Assembly (NCBI RefSeq): GCF_009930815.1
Contig: NZ_CP022222.1
Coordinates: forward strand, 806,001 to 870,000
Length of the DNA: 64,000 nt
From: Bradyrhizobium sp. CCBAU 051011
Lineage (GTDB): Bacteria > Pseudomonadota > Alphaproteobacteria > Rhizobiales > Xanthobacteraceae
Direction of reading: 5' to 3'
In this document: positions 23,969 through 32,790 of the stretch, piece by piece
Numbering within the stretch: the first letter of the stretch is position 1
Layout of the letters: each line of letters starts with the position of its first letter
Notes under the pieces: model-generated
The model's database searches: none
Told to the model about the DNA's origin: nothing
What the model saw: only the letters and a program-made list of their open reading frames with translations
Made by a program: the position numbers and the translations under genes

Positions 23969-24093
23969 GACAACTACCTTCGAATTACCTCATCATTGCA
24001 ATCTAAAGTGGGGATCCACTGGGATGAGGCTGGCGTCCGTCTCGTCTTGGCCGGCGCGGCAAATCTGCTAGACTGCCCGTCAGCGAGGCGAAA

Positions 24094-25860
24094 ATGGACG
24101 CGCCCGGACCCGAGCGAAGGCTCGCTGCGGTCCTTGCCGCCGACATGGTCGGCTACAGCCGGCTGATGGAGGTCGACGAGGCGGGGACACTCGCACGCCT
24201 CAAAACCCATCGGCTCGAGCTCATCGATCCCTCGATTGCCAAAAACCGGGGCCGCATCATCAAGACGACCGGCGATGGCATGCTGGTGGAGTTCCACAGC
24301 GTCGTGGACGCGGTGTCGTGCGCCGCCGAGGTGCAGCGCCGGATGGCGCGGCGCAATGCGGATGTGTCGCCCGCGCGATGGATCCAGTTCCGCATCGGCA
24401 TCAATCTGGGCGACGTGATCATCGAGGAGAACGATATCTTCGGCGATGGCGTCAACGTCGCGGCGCGTCTCGAAGTGCTTGCCGATCCGGGCGGAATCTG
24501 CGTCTCGGGTGCGGTGCGCGATCAGGTTGGCGACCGGCTTGGCGACATCGTCTTTGTGGATATCGGCAACCAGACCGTCAAGAACATCAGCCGTCCGATC
24601 CACGTCTTTCGGGTGCGGCTGGAACCGGATGCCGCCGAGGCGCCCGCGAGCGGCAAGGACGGCGCGACAGCGACGACCACGACGCGAAAACCGTCCATCG
24701 CCGTGCTGCCGCTGGTCAACATGAGCGGCGATCCCGAGCAGGAATTCTTCGCCGACGGCCTCACCGAGGATATCATCACCGAACTGTCGCGATTCCGCGA
24801 CCTGCTCGTCATCTCGCGCAATTCGACCTTCGTGCACAAGGGCAAGGCGGTGAATGTGCAGGAAGTCGCACGCGCGCTCGACGTCGAATACGTGCTGGAA
24901 GGCAGCGTGCGCAAGGTCGGCGATCGTGTCCGCGTCACGGTGCAGCTCATCGATGCGCAAACCGACCGGCACGTATGGGCGGAACGCTATGACCGCAAGC
25001 TCGAGGATATCTTTGCGATCCAGGACGAGGTGACCGGCGCAATTGTTGCCACCCTTCCCGGCCGCGTCGAGGCCGCCACGCACGAGCGCGCGAAGCGCCA
25101 GCGGACCGACAACATGGCGGCCTATGAGTGCGTGCTGGCCGCCAAGGTGCTGCACCACCGCTCACAGCGGGAGGCCAACGCCGAAGCGCAGGCCCTGCTC
25201 GAACGCGCGCTTGCGCTTGATCCGGACTATGCGCACGCCCACGCATGGAAGGCATGCGTACTGGGCCAGACGTGGGTTTATGGCTGGTGCGAAGATCGCG
25301 ACGCCACCTTCCAGCAGGTGGCCGACGAGTTGCAGATCGCGCTGGCGCTCGACGACAACGACAGCGACGTTCACCGCATCCTGGCCGCGGTGAACCTGAC
25401 GCGCAACGATCATGAAAGAGCGGCTTACCATCAGGAGCGGGCACTCGCGCTCAATCCGAACTATGATCTCGTCGTGGTGCAGCAGGGCGAGTTTCTGACC
25501 TGGCTGGGGCGGCCGGAAGAAGGCATCGACTGGATCAAGAAGGCGATGCGCCTCAACCCGTTTCATCCCGAACGCTTCTGGAACCACCTCGGTCGCGCAT
25601 ATTATTGCGCGGAGAAATATGCCGACGCGGCCGAGGCGTTCGCGCGGATCACGCGGCCCGACTTCACCCATCACGCCTTCCTTGCCGCCATCTTCGCGCA
25701 GATGGGCGACGGCGTTGCGGCTGCCGCACATGCCGCCGAGGTCGTCAAGCTCGAGCCGGGTTTCTCGCTGGCCAACTATCTCGCCACCCAGCACTACAAA
25801 CAGGCGGCCGACCGCGCCCGCCATGAGGCGGGGTTGCTCAAGGCCGGATTACCGGCGTGA
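24094..25860 (+). CDS. Class III adenylate/guanylate cyclase with TPR domain, paralogue 1
   Basis: The 588-residue protein begins with a class III cyclase domain (residues 8-175): metal aspartate in VLAADMVGYSRLM, second aspartate in KTTGDGMLVEF, and FGDGVNVAARLEVLADPGG with the transition-state Asn/Arg pair. A TolB-like region (about 205-325, IAVLPLVNMSGDPEQEFFADGLTEDI) and TPR repeats (about 355-570) follow. No membrane helix is seen, so it is probably soluble. It should make cAMP or cGMP; substrate is not certain. GCGAGG precedes the ATG. A close architectural paralogue is at 34634-36448. Confidence 0.93.
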   Translation: MDAPGPERRLAAVLAADMVGYSRLMEVDEAGTLARLKTHRLELIDPSIAKNRGRIIKTTGDGMLVEFHSVVDAVSCAAEVQRRMARRNADVSPARWIQFRIGINLGDVIIEENDIFGDGVNVAARLEVLADPGGICVSGAVRDQVGDRLGDIVFVDIGNQTVKNISRPIHVFRVRLEPDAAEAPASGKDGATATTTTRKPSIAVLPLVNMSGDPEQEFFADGLTEDIITELSRFRDLLVISRNSTFVHKGKAVNVQEVARALDVEYVLEGSVRKVGDRVRVTVQLIDAQTDRHVWAERYDRKLEDIFAIQDEVTGAIVATLPGRVEAATHERAKRQRTDNMAAYECVLAAKVLHHRSQREANAEAQALLERALALDPDYAHAHAWKACVLGQTWVYGWCEDRDATFQQVADELQIALALDDNDSDVHRILAAVNLTRNDHERAAYHQERALALNPNYDLVVVQQGEFLTWLGRPEEGIDWIKKAMRLNPFHPERFWNHLGRAYYCAEKYADAAEAFARITRPDFTHHAFLAAIFAQMGDGVAAAAHAAEVVKLEPGFSLANYLATQHYKQAADRARHEAGLLKAGLPA

Positions 25861-25950
25861 GGTTGGCGCGGGTCAAATGATAAGGGCTGAGGTCTTGATG
25901 CTTCGGAAAAGGCCGGCAGAGCCCGCCTTCGCCAAGTGGCTTCGGCGCGG

Positions 25951-26026
25951 CAGCCTTCGCTTGCTTCGCTACGATAGGACTGAGTGTGGCTTGCCTAGCC
26001 GTAGCTTGCGAAGCAAGCGAAGGCTG
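25951..26026. repeat. Inverted repeat abutting the tRNA-Val 3' end
   Basis: Arms CAGCCTTCGCTTGCTTCG (25951-25968) and CGAAGCAAGCGAAGGCTG (26009-26026) are perfect 18-base inverted copies 40 bases apart. The right arm reaches into the CCA end of the tRNA gene. It may be a processing or termination hairpin, or an intergenic repeat. Confidence 0.7.
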
Positions 26027-26099
26027 GTGGGCACGACAGGGATCGAACCTGTGACCCCTACCATGTCAAGGTAGTGCTCTCCCGCTGAGCTACGTGCCC
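26025..26099 (-). tRNA. tRNA-Val (anticodon GAC)
   Basis: Read on the minus strand, GGGCACG (26099-26093) pairs with CGTGCCC, followed by discriminator A and an encoded CCA. The anticodon arm is CTACC-TTGACAT-GGTAG, giving anticodon GAC, and the T arm holds the GGTTCGATCC loop. The D arm is GCTC-AGCGGGA-GAGC. All cloverleaf stems are intact, 75 bases including CCA. Confidence 0.97.
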
Positions 26100-26201
26100 T
26101 AAAGTCCGTATTGGGTGGGGTCCGTATATCGGCTCCAAAGCGCCCCTGCAAGGATACTTGGATGTATTTCTGGAGCGATTTTGACGGAAATGGAGGCCGA
26201 A

Positions 26202-26561
26202 TCAGGCCGCCAGCATCTTGTTCACTTCGCTGACCAATTCGCGGAGGTGAACGGGCTTGGCCAGCACCTTGGCGTTCTTGGGCGCTTCCGAATCGGAATT
26301 GAGCGCCACGGCGGCAAAGCCGGTGATGAACATGATCTTGATGTCGGGGTCGAGTTCCGAGGCGCGACGCGCCAGCTCGATGCCGTCCATTTCGGGCATC
26401 ACGATATCGGTGAGCAGCATCTCGAACGGCTCCTCGCGGAGCCGCTGATAGGCCGACATGCCGTTATCGTGGGGCGAGACCTGAAACCCGGCGTTTTCGA
26501 GCGCCTTGACCAGAAAGCGGCGCATGTCGTTGTCGTCTTCGGCAAGGAGGATCTTGTGCAT
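26202..26561 (-). CDS. cpdR: Single-domain response regulator CpdR
   Basis: The 119-residue protein is a lone receiver domain: acidic pocket AEDDND, phospho-acceptor aspartate in LLTDIVMPEMDG, threonine/phenylalanine in FITGFAA, and lysine in VLAKPVHLREL. It closely matches CpdR of Caulobacter and Sinorhizobium, which in its unphosphorylated form delivers substrates to the ClpXP protease during the cell cycle and is phosphorylated through CckA-ChpT. The divergent neighbour is an N-formylglutamate amidohydrolase gene, an arrangement common in Rhizobiales. There is no output domain, consistent with an adaptor role. Confidence 0.92.
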   Translation of the reverse strand: MHKILLAEDDNDMRRFLVKALENAGFQVSPHDNGMSAYQRLREEPFEMLLTDIVMPEMDGIELARRASELDPDIKIMFITGFAAVALNSDSEAPKNAKVLAKPVHLRELVSEVNKMLAA

Positions 26562-26880
26562 GGCGGTCAGTCGTCGAACCCGGCTTGGAGGATCATTCCG
26601 CTCACTAAGCCCGACAGAGGGTAAATTTCGGGTGAAGGTAGCGGCTTCTTGGCGGCGGCAGGCGGCGCAAGTTTCTTTAGCGGCGCATATCAGGATCGAT
26701 CAAGGCGGCGCTTTTCGGGCGATTGCGACACCTTCTGGGAGCACGGCGGCCTTTTTTCGCTTGGCAGAATGATTACGATTACGGACAATGCATCCTTACA
26801 AGCCCTGCCCTTCACCGGCAAAATCGATCGCTTGATCGCTGCGGAAGGGAATGCGGAAATTCAAGGGACGGCGCCCCACG

Positions 26881-27768
26881 ATGACCCAGTTTGATGGCGA
26901 GCTGTCGCCCCCGTTCGAGATCGTGGAGCCGGCGAGCTGGCGCGCGCCGATCATCTTCAACTCGCCCCATTCCGGCTCGGTCTATCCCCCGGCATTTCTC
27001 AACGCCTCCCGGATCGACCTCGCGGCACTGCGCCGCTCCGAGGATTCGTTCATGGACGAATTGATCGGCGGCCTCTGCGAGCAGGGTTTTCCGACGGTGC
27101 GGGTCAATTTCCCCCGCTCCTATGTCGACGTGAACCGCGAGCCCTATGAGCTTGATCCGCGGATGTTCACCGGGCGCCTGCCGAGCTTCGCCAACACCCG
27201 CTCCATGCGGGTCGCCGGCGGCCTCGGCACCATCCCGCGCGTGGTCGGCGACGGGCAGGAAATCTATCGCGAGCGGCTTTCCGTCGACGACGCGCTGGGG
27301 CGGATCGAGGCGCTCTACAAGCCCTATCATCGGGCGCTGCGCCGGCTGATCAACAAGGCCCATCAGGCGTTCGGGACCGTGATCCTGGTGGATTGCCACT
27401 CGATGCCGTCGGTCGGCGTGTCCAGGGACGAGCCGCGGCGGCCCGACATCGTGATCGGCGACCGCTACGGCACCAGTTGCGCCAGCCTGCTGCCCGACGT
27501 CGTCGAAGAGATCATGAGCGGGCTCGGCTATTCGATCGGCCGCAACAAGCCCTATGCCGGCGGCTTCATCACCGAACATTACGGCAACCCGGCGAGCGGA
27601 TTGCACACCGTGCAGCTCGAACTCAACCGCGCGATCTATATGGACGAGCGGCGCCGCGAACGCAGCCCGCGCTTTGCGCAAGTGGCCGCCGATTTTGCCG
27701 CGCTGGCTGACGCGCTGGCACAGGTGCCGCTCGGCGATCTCGGGCCGTTCCAGGCGGCGGCGGAGTAG
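26881..27768 (+). CDS. N-formylglutamate amidohydrolase family protein
   Basis: About 295 residues. The family motif FNSPHSGSVYP lies near the N-terminus (about residue 26), followed by RSEDSFMDELI, FPRSYVDVNREPYELDP, VDCHSMPS, and TEHYGNP with LHTVQLELNRAIYMDE. These give the metal-binding His/Asp/Glu set of the zinc-dependent FGase fold. It may hydrolyse N-formylglutamate in histidine breakdown or a related amide. ATG at 26881 begins MTQFDGELSP; the ATG at 26851 has GGAAGGGA very close to it and cannot be excluded. No hut genes lie nearby. Confidence 0.9.
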   Translation: MTQFDGELSPPFEIVEPASWRAPIIFNSPHSGSVYPPAFLNASRIDLAALRRSEDSFMDELIGGLCEQGFPTVRVNFPRSYVDVNREPYELDPRMFTGRLPSFANTRSMRVAGGLGTIPRVVGDGQEIYRERLSVDDALGRIEALYKPYHRALRRLINKAHQAFGTVILVDCHSMPSVGVSRDEPRRPDIVIGDRYGTSCASLLPDVVEEIMSGLGYSIGRNKPYAGGFITEHYGNPASGLHTVQLELNRAIYMDERRRERSPRFAQVAADFAALADALAQVPLGDLGPFQAAAE

Positions 27769-27781
27769 AATTTTCAGCACT

Positions 27782-27881
27782 GTCATTCCGGAGCGCACGC
27801 GAAGCGGGCGAGTCCGGAATCTCGAGATTCCCCGATGTGCTTGCACATCTGAGGTCTGCGCTTCGCGCATCCCGGAATGAC
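27782..27881. repeat. Intergenic palindrome family A, copy 2
   Basis: Outer arms GTCATTCCGG and CCGGAATGAC enclose CCGGAATCTCGAGATTCC. It lies between the 3' end of the amidohydrolase gene and the terminator of the small RNA, so the two transcripts converge on it. Confidence 0.85.
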
Positions 27882-27891
27882 TCCTGAAAAG

Positions 27892-27923
27892 AAAAAAGGG
27901 CCGCTTGAATGAACAAGCGGCCC
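27892..27923 (-). terminator. Rho-independent terminator of the suhB/mmgR-type RNA
   Basis: A perfect 10-base-pair stem GGGCCGCTTG/CAAGCGGCCC with a 6-base loop is followed on the minus strand by six T and then CTTTTC. Confidence 0.9.
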
Positions 27924-27979
27924 AAGTCTAGGGAGGAAACGCCCAAGGAGGGCAGCGATAGCGCGAGGCGCTACCGCAC
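27892..27979 (-). ncRNA. suhB/mmgR-type small RNA (Rfam suhB family, alpha-r8)
   Basis: Read leftward from about 27979, the RNA has a first hairpin GGTAGCGCCTCGCGCTATC, a second GCCCTCCTTGGGC, then the single-stranded TTTCCTCCCT (27939-27930). That ten-base motif is the hallmark of the MmgR/alpha-r8 sRNAs. A strong terminator GGGCCGCTTG-TTCATT-CAAGCGGCCC with TTTTTT closes it (27923-27892). Length is about 88 bases. MmgR of Sinorhizobium binds Hfq and restrains polyhydroxybutyrate storage. The SuhB/HisN-type gene 360 bases away, which gave this Rfam family its name, supports the call. Confidence 0.85.
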
Positions 27980-27985
27980 CGCAAC

Positions 27986-28014
27986 AATATGCGGCCGCGC
28001 TGCACAAAACGCAA
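27986..28014 (-). promoter_or_regulatory. Promoter of the suhB/mmgR-type RNA
   Basis: On the minus strand, TTGCGT (28014-28009) and CATATT (27991-27986) are 17 bases apart, a good housekeeping-type pair, and place the first base near 27979. Confidence 0.65.
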
Positions 28015-28341
28015 GGGTTTTCGGATCGCTTCCGGTGCAAACCGGGTCAGTCTGGCGAATCGGCAACACAGCCGGCGACGGAAATTTATTGTAGTAATAT
28101 CATACACTTACGTTCAGATCTCGGCGAGTTCCGTGTTCACTGCAGTGCTGGTATGCCAAAAATCGCGACTTCGTGATGCCGACGCTAACCAAAAATCCAC
28201 GCCTAAACGAAGCCCGTTCGAAAGCCGATTCGAAAGCTAGCCCCCCAAAGACGGGTGGGAATAACGCCGCGTTGATCGTGCGCCGCCGCCCGGATTGGGA
28301 TAGGCAATAGGCCGACATTTCTATTGCGGTAAGGGACAGCC

Positions 28342-29121
28342 GTGACGGTCATCGATTTCACAGCGTTTATCGGGCGCCTTGCCACGGCTTCGGGCGAGAC
28401 CATCCTGCCGTTCTTCCGGACCTCGCTCTCGATCGACAACAAGAGCGCGAGCGATTTCGACCCGGTCACGGAAGCAGACCGCGCCGCCGAAGCGGTGATG
28501 CGCCGCCTGATCAAGGCGAATTTTCCCCAGCACGGCATCGTCGGCGAGGAGTTCGGCAACGAGCGCCAGGATGCCGACTATGTCTGGGTGCTCGATCCGA
28601 TCGACGGCACCAAATCCTTCATCGCCGGATTTCCGATCTGGGGCACTCTGATTGCGCTGCTGCACAAGGGCACGCCGGTGTTCGGCATGATGCACCAGCC
28701 CTATATCGGCGAGCGTTTTTCCGGCGACAGCGGCTCGGCGCATTATTCCGGGCCGTCAGGCGAGCGGCGACTGACCACGCGCCGCTGCGCCTCGCTGAAG
28801 GAAGCGACCTCTTTCACCACCAGTCCGCTGCTGATGAACGCCGCCGACCGCGAGATCTTCGGCCGGGTCGAGAACGCCGTGAGACTGTCACGCTATGGCG
28901 GCGACTGCTATTCCTACTGCATGCTGGCGGCCGGCCATCTCGACCTCGTGGTCGAGACTGAGCTCAAGCCCTACGACATCGCGGCCTTGATCCCCATCGT
29001 CACCGGCGCCGGCGGCATCGTCACCAACTGGGAAGGCAAGCCCGCCCAGAGCGGCGGCCGCATCGTCGCCGCCGGCGATGCGCGCGTGCATGAGGCCACG
29101 CTGAAACTGCTCAACAGCTAG
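28342..29121 (+). CDS. hisN: Histidinol-phosphatase, inositol monophosphatase family
   Basis: The 259-residue protein has the IMPase fold motifs: DPVTEADRAAE, GEEFG (metal glutamates), VLDPIDGTKSFIAGFPIWGTLIAL, RYGGDCYSYCMLAAGHLDLVVE and KPYDIAALIPIVTGAGG. The Y/C-rich GGDCYSYCMLA stretch and ending are typical of HisN, the alphaproteobacterial histidinol-phosphatase of the last-but-two step of histidine synthesis, rather than of SuhB. It may act on inositol phosphates too. The upstream 362 bases hold the divergent small RNA and otherwise no gene. Confidence 0.92.
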   Translation: MTVIDFTAFIGRLATASGETILPFFRTSLSIDNKSASDFDPVTEADRAAEAVMRRLIKANFPQHGIVGEEFGNERQDADYVWVLDPIDGTKSFIAGFPIWGTLIALLHKGTPVFGMMHQPYIGERFSGDSGSAHYSGPSGERRLTTRRCASLKEATSFTTSPLLMNAADREIFGRVENAVRLSRYGGDCYSYCMLAAGHLDLVVETELKPYDIAALIPIVTGAGGIVTNWEGKPAQSGGRIVAAGDARVHEATLKLLNS

Positions 29122-29143
29122 GGACACAGCCGAACAGAGCCTG

Positions 29144-29671
29144 ATGGATGCATTGATCGTCGTCGATATGCAGGTCGGGCTCCTTAACGGCGTGCCGAAG
29201 CACGATCTGCACGGTGTCATCGAGCGCATCAACCGGCTCGCCGCAAAAGTCCGCGAACGGTCCGGCACGGTCATCTTCGTCCAGCACTGCGGCGGCAAGG
29301 GAGATGATTTCGAGCCGGAAACGCGGGGCTGGGCGCTTCTGCCGGAGCTTCATCGGATCCCGGCCGATATTGTCATTCGCAAGACCCTGAACGATGCCTT
29401 CGCCGGCACCGACCTCATGGCGCGCCTGGAAGAGATCGCCCCAGACCGGATCTTGATCACGGGATGGGCGACGGATTTCTGTGTCGACGCAACCGTCCGG
29501 TCGGCCGTGTCAAACCATCATGATGTTGTCGTGGTGACCGACGGCCACACCTTGAGCGACCGGCCCCACCTCGACGCCGCCAGTGTCATTCGTCACCACA
29601 ACTGGGTCTGGAGCAATCTGATCACCCGACGATCGGTCAGGCTCGCGCGTACGGACGAACTCCTGCTCTGA
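29144..29671 (+). CDS. Isochorismatase-family cysteine hydrolase
   Basis: The 175-residue protein has the catalytic triad: Asp in VVDMQVGLL (D8), Lys in IRKTLNDAFAGTDL, and the nucleophilic Cys in ATDFCVDATVRSA. The family hydrolyses amide or vinyl-ether bonds (nicotinamidase, ureidoacrylate, N-carbamoyl substrates). Substrate residues do not give a clear answer. It starts 22 bases after hisN and is probably co-transcribed, although a shared pathway is not evident. Confidence 0.9.
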   Translation: MDALIVVDMQVGLLNGVPKHDLHGVIERINRLAAKVRERSGTVIFVQHCGGKGDDFEPETRGWALLPELHRIPADIVIRKTLNDAFAGTDLMARLEEIAPDRILITGWATDFCVDATVRSAVSNHHDVVVVTDGHTLSDRPHLDAASVIRHHNWVWSNLITRRSVRLARTDELLL

Positions 29672-29774
29672 CGAGGCTGCGCGCCCGCCGCCACCGACAG
29701 GACCTTGCATCGGGCAGTCCATCGCGTACGATGCAAGCCAACGCGCACGACAGATGCGCCATCGGGGAGCATTT

Positions 29775-30755
29775 ATGAGACTGCTGAGCAGGCTGCTTGC
29801 TGGACTGACGCTGCTATTATCGCCCGTATTGTTACCAGTCTTGGCTTCTGCGCAGGATTTCCCCGCAAAACCGATCAAGCTGATCGTGCCATTCCCGGCC
29901 GGCGGCCCCAACGACATCATCGCGCGCGTGATCGGCCAGCGCATGTCCGAGATTGCCAAGCAGCCGGTGCTGATCGACAACCGCAGCGGCCAGGGCGGCG
30001 TGCTCGGCACCGACGCGGTCGCAAAAGCCCCGCCCGACGGCTACACCATCGCGATCTCGAGCGCGGGCGCGCTCGCCATCAGCCCGAGCATGGAAAAGGT
30101 CGCCTACGACACGCTGAAGGATTTCGCGCCGGTGACGCTGGTCGCCACCGTGCCCGAAATGCTGGTGGTCGCGACCAACGTCCCTGCCAAGGATATGAAA
30201 GAACTGATCGCGCTCGCCAAGGCGGAGCCGGGCAAACTGAATTTCGCCTCTTCCGGTCCCGGCAGCCTGCCGCATCTGGCGGGCGAATTGTTCAAGCTGA
30301 CGGCCAACATCGACATCGTGCACGTGCCCTACCGCGGCGCCGCGCCGGCGGTGAACGACCTGCTGGGACAGCAGGTGCAGATGACATTCCTTGATCTGCC
30401 GGTGCTGTTGCCGCAGATCAAGGCGGGCGCACTGCGGCCGATCGCGGTCGGCGCGCCTGAGCGGGCGCCGACGGCGCCGGAGGTACCGACCACCGCCGAA
30501 GCCGGAATGCCCGGCATGATCATCGAGAACTGGTATGGCATGGTGGCGCCCGCCGCCACGCCACCGGCGATCATAGCTAGCCTGCACAAGATCACGACCG
30601 AAGCGATGCGAGACCCGACCGTGAAGGAGAAGCTCGCGGCCCAGGGCGCAACGCTGGTCGGCGACTCGCCGGAACATTTCCGCCGCTTCATCGACAGCGA
30701 AACCAAGAAGTGGGCGAAGGTGATCAAGGACGCGGGAGTCGTGACAACGAAGTGA
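29775..30755 (+). CDS. Tripartite tricarboxylate transporter substrate-binding protein (Bug family), copy 1
   Basis: The 326-residue periplasmic binding protein has a signal peptide ending ASAQDFP, then KPIKLIVPFPAGGPNDIIAR, the hallmark Bug motif; further typical segments are DGYTIAISSAGA, FASSGPGSLPHLAGELF and HVPYRGAAPAVNDLLGQQV. It should bind a carboxylate (citrate, glutarate, nicotinate and similar) for a TctAB-type permease, which is absent here. GGGGAG lies before the ATG at 29775; an upstream ATG in frame at 29754 lacks such a site. It is followed by a close paralogue. Confidence 0.92.
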   Translation: MRLLSRLLAGLTLLLSPVLLPVLASAQDFPAKPIKLIVPFPAGGPNDIIARVIGQRMSEIAKQPVLIDNRSGQGGVLGTDAVAKAPPDGYTIAISSAGALAISPSMEKVAYDTLKDFAPVTLVATVPEMLVVATNVPAKDMKELIALAKAEPGKLNFASSGPGSLPHLAGELFKLTANIDIVHVPYRGAAPAVNDLLGQQVQMTFLDLPVLLPQIKAGALRPIAVGAPERAPTAPEVPTTAEAGMPGMIIENWYGMVAPAATPPAIIASLHKITTEAMRDPTVKEKLAAQGATLVGDSPEHFRRFIDSETKKWAKVIKDAGVVTTK

Positions 30756-30864
30756 ACATTTCGACACGGACAACGCATCCCTGACGATGGCTGCACTGAA
30801 GACTGAATAGCCGGGACTGGCACGCTTCGTGTCGACCGGCCACGACAAGTGACCGGAGGCTTTC

Positions 30865-31830
30865 ATGAAGGCTCTTCGCGTGCTCCTTACCGGATTGTCC
30901 GTGCTGCTGCCGGCGATGGCGGCCGCGCAGGATTTTCCCAGCAAACCGATCAAGATGATCGTGCCGTTCCCACCCGGCGGCCCCAACGACATCATCGCGC
31001 GCGTGGTCGGCCAGCGCATGTCGGAAATCGCCAAGCAGCCGGTGGTGATCGACAATCGCGGCGGCCAAGCCGGCGTGCTCGGCACCGATACGATCGCCAA
31101 GGCAGCCCCCGACGGCTACACGATCGGAATCGTGAGCGCGAGCGCACTGGTCATCAACCCGACGATGGAAAAGGTGCCTTACGACGTGGTGAAGGATTTT
31201 GCGCCCGTCACGCTGGTGACGACAGTGCCTGAGATGCTGGTCGTCGCCAGCAACGTGCCCGCCAGCAATATGAAGGAACTGATCGCGCTCGCGAAGACAC
31301 AGCCCGGGAAACTCAATTTCGCATCCGCCGGTGTCGGCGGCATGCCGCATCTTGCCGGCGAACTCCTCAAGCAGACGGCGGCAATCGACATCGTGCACGT
31401 GCCCTACCGCGGTGCTGCGCCCGCCATCAATGATCTGCTCGGCCAGCAGGTGCAGATGGCGTTTCTCGATCTGCCGGTGCTGTTGCCGCATATCAAGGCG
31501 GGCACCCTGCGCCCGATTGCGCTGGGCGCGCCGAAACGCGCGCCTACCTCACCCGACGTGCCGACAACGGCGGAGGTCGGCATGCCCGATCTCCTGATCG
31601 AAAACTGGTACGGCATGCTCGCGCCGGCCGGAACGCCCGAGAGCGTCGTCAACATCCTGAACCGCGTCGCCAACGAGGCGATGAACGATCCGCAGGTGAG
31701 ACAGAAGCTCGCCGATCAGGGTTTGACGGTCGCCGGCGACACGCCGGGGCATTTCCGCGACTACATCGGAAGCGAGATCCAAAAGTGGGCGCGCGTCATC
31801 AAGGCCGCCGGCCTTGCCTCTGCCAAGTGA
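30865..31830 (+). CDS. Tripartite tricarboxylate transporter substrate-binding protein (Bug family), copy 2
   Basis: The 321-residue paralogue is colinear with copy 1 over its whole length, with long shared blocks (VPFP-GGPNDIIAR, RMSEIAKQPV, AGELFK/AGELLK, DIVHVPYRGAAPA). It has its own signal peptide (ending AMAAAQDFP). The gap of 109 bases between copies has no gene. The tandem copies look like a local duplication, after which the ligand-contacting loops (for example SAGALAISPSM versus SASALVINPTM) diverged. The permease must be encoded elsewhere. A LysR gene faces it convergently. Confidence 0.92.
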   Translation: MKALRVLLTGLSVLLPAMAAAQDFPSKPIKMIVPFPPGGPNDIIARVVGQRMSEIAKQPVVIDNRGGQAGVLGTDTIAKAAPDGYTIGIVSASALVINPTMEKVPYDVVKDFAPVTLVTTVPEMLVVASNVPASNMKELIALAKTQPGKLNFASAGVGGMPHLAGELLKQTAAIDIVHVPYRGAAPAINDLLGQQVQMAFLDLPVLLPHIKAGTLRPIALGAPKRAPTSPDVPTTAEVGMPDLLIENWYGMLAPAGTPESVVNILNRVANEAMNDPQVRQKLADQGLTVAGDTPGHFRDYIGSEIQKWARVIKAAGLASAK

Positions 31831-31870
31831 AGCCGCAGGGCTTCCCGGACCTCCGCATTCGCTCTCCTGT

Positions 31871-32764
31871 TCAACGTGGCGCAGCTTTGCGCAAGTGCTC
31901 GGCCAGTTGCTGCGCGGGCTTGGGCAGCGACCGAAAACTCCGCGCACAGATCACGAGCTTCCGGTTGGCCCAGGAATCCCTGATCCTGATGACATTGATC
32001 TTCATCGATCGCACGCATCGTTTCGCCGCGACCTCGGGCATCACGCCGATCCCGATGCCCGCGGCGACCATTTGGCCGATCGCATCGAAACTGTTCAGCC
32101 GCGCGCGAAAGCGCAGACGTGCACCGAGACGCGCCGCATGTCCACTGATATGAGTGTGCAGCGCGATCGAGCTGATCAGACCGACGAAATCGCGCTCCAC
32201 CACTTCGCTGAAATCGACCTGCCGCCGGTTCGCCAGTTCGTCGTGCCGCCCGGCAACCAGCACCAGGCGATCCTCGCTGAACGGCATCCGCTCGATATTG
32301 TCGGCAAGCGCGTGCTCGGCGGCGAGCCCCAGATCGACGGAACCGATTACGATAGCGCGAGCGATTTCCGCGCTTTCGCGCTCCTCCACGTCGATCGAAA
32401 TGTGAGGATGCGCGGCGAGGAAGGCAGCCAGCGCCTTCGGCAGATACTCCGAAAGCCCCGACGTGTTGGCGACGAAGCGGACAGTGGCCTTTGCGCCGCG
32501 GGCAAACGCTGAGAGATCGCCGCGCATTGCCTCTACATTGTGGAGCACCACTCTCGCGTGATCGAGCAGGCTTTCACCGGCCGGCGTCAGTTCGACGCCA
32601 CGACGACCACGCGTCAGCAGCGAAACGCCAAGCGCCTCTTCGAGCCCCTTGATCCGCTCACTGGCCGAGGCCAGCGCGAGATGAACCTTCGCCGCGCCGT
32701 TGGTAATGCTGCGCGTCTCCGCCACCGCAACGAAGAGCTGAAGATCGACCAGATCAAAGCGCAT
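31871..32764 (-). CDS. LysR-family transcriptional regulator
   Basis: The 297-residue protein has the LysR helix-turn-helix at the N-terminus (DLQLFVAVAETRSITNGAAKVHLALASASERIKGLEEALGVSLLTRGRRGVELTPAG) and a periplasmic-binding-fold effector domain (about 90-290). Its targets could be the neighbouring TauE/SafE gene at 32991, which is divergent across a repeat, or the Bug pair, which it faces tail to tail. The sequence has no obvious T-N11-A site that settles this. Confidence 0.93.
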   Translation of the reverse strand: MRFDLVDLQLFVAVAETRSITNGAAKVHLALASASERIKGLEEALGVSLLTRGRRGVELTPAGESLLDHARVVLHNVEAMRGDLSAFARGAKATVRFVANTSGLSEYLPKALAAFLAAHPHISIDVEERESAEIARAIVIGSVDLGLAAEHALADNIERMPFSEDRLVLVAGRHDELANRRQVDFSEVVERDFVGLISSIALHTHISGHAARLGARLRFRARLNSFDAIGQMVAAGIGIGVMPEVAAKRCVRSMKINVIRIRDSWANRKLVICARSFRSLPKPAQQLAEHLRKAAPR

Positions 32765-32790
32765 CGGGATTCCTTGCGGCCTACTTGACC

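Noticed and set aside
26562..26880. Possible gene between cpdR and the amidohydrolase
   Set aside because: A short plus-strand frame exists, but it has no ribosome site and is best taken as the shared promoter region of the divergent genes.
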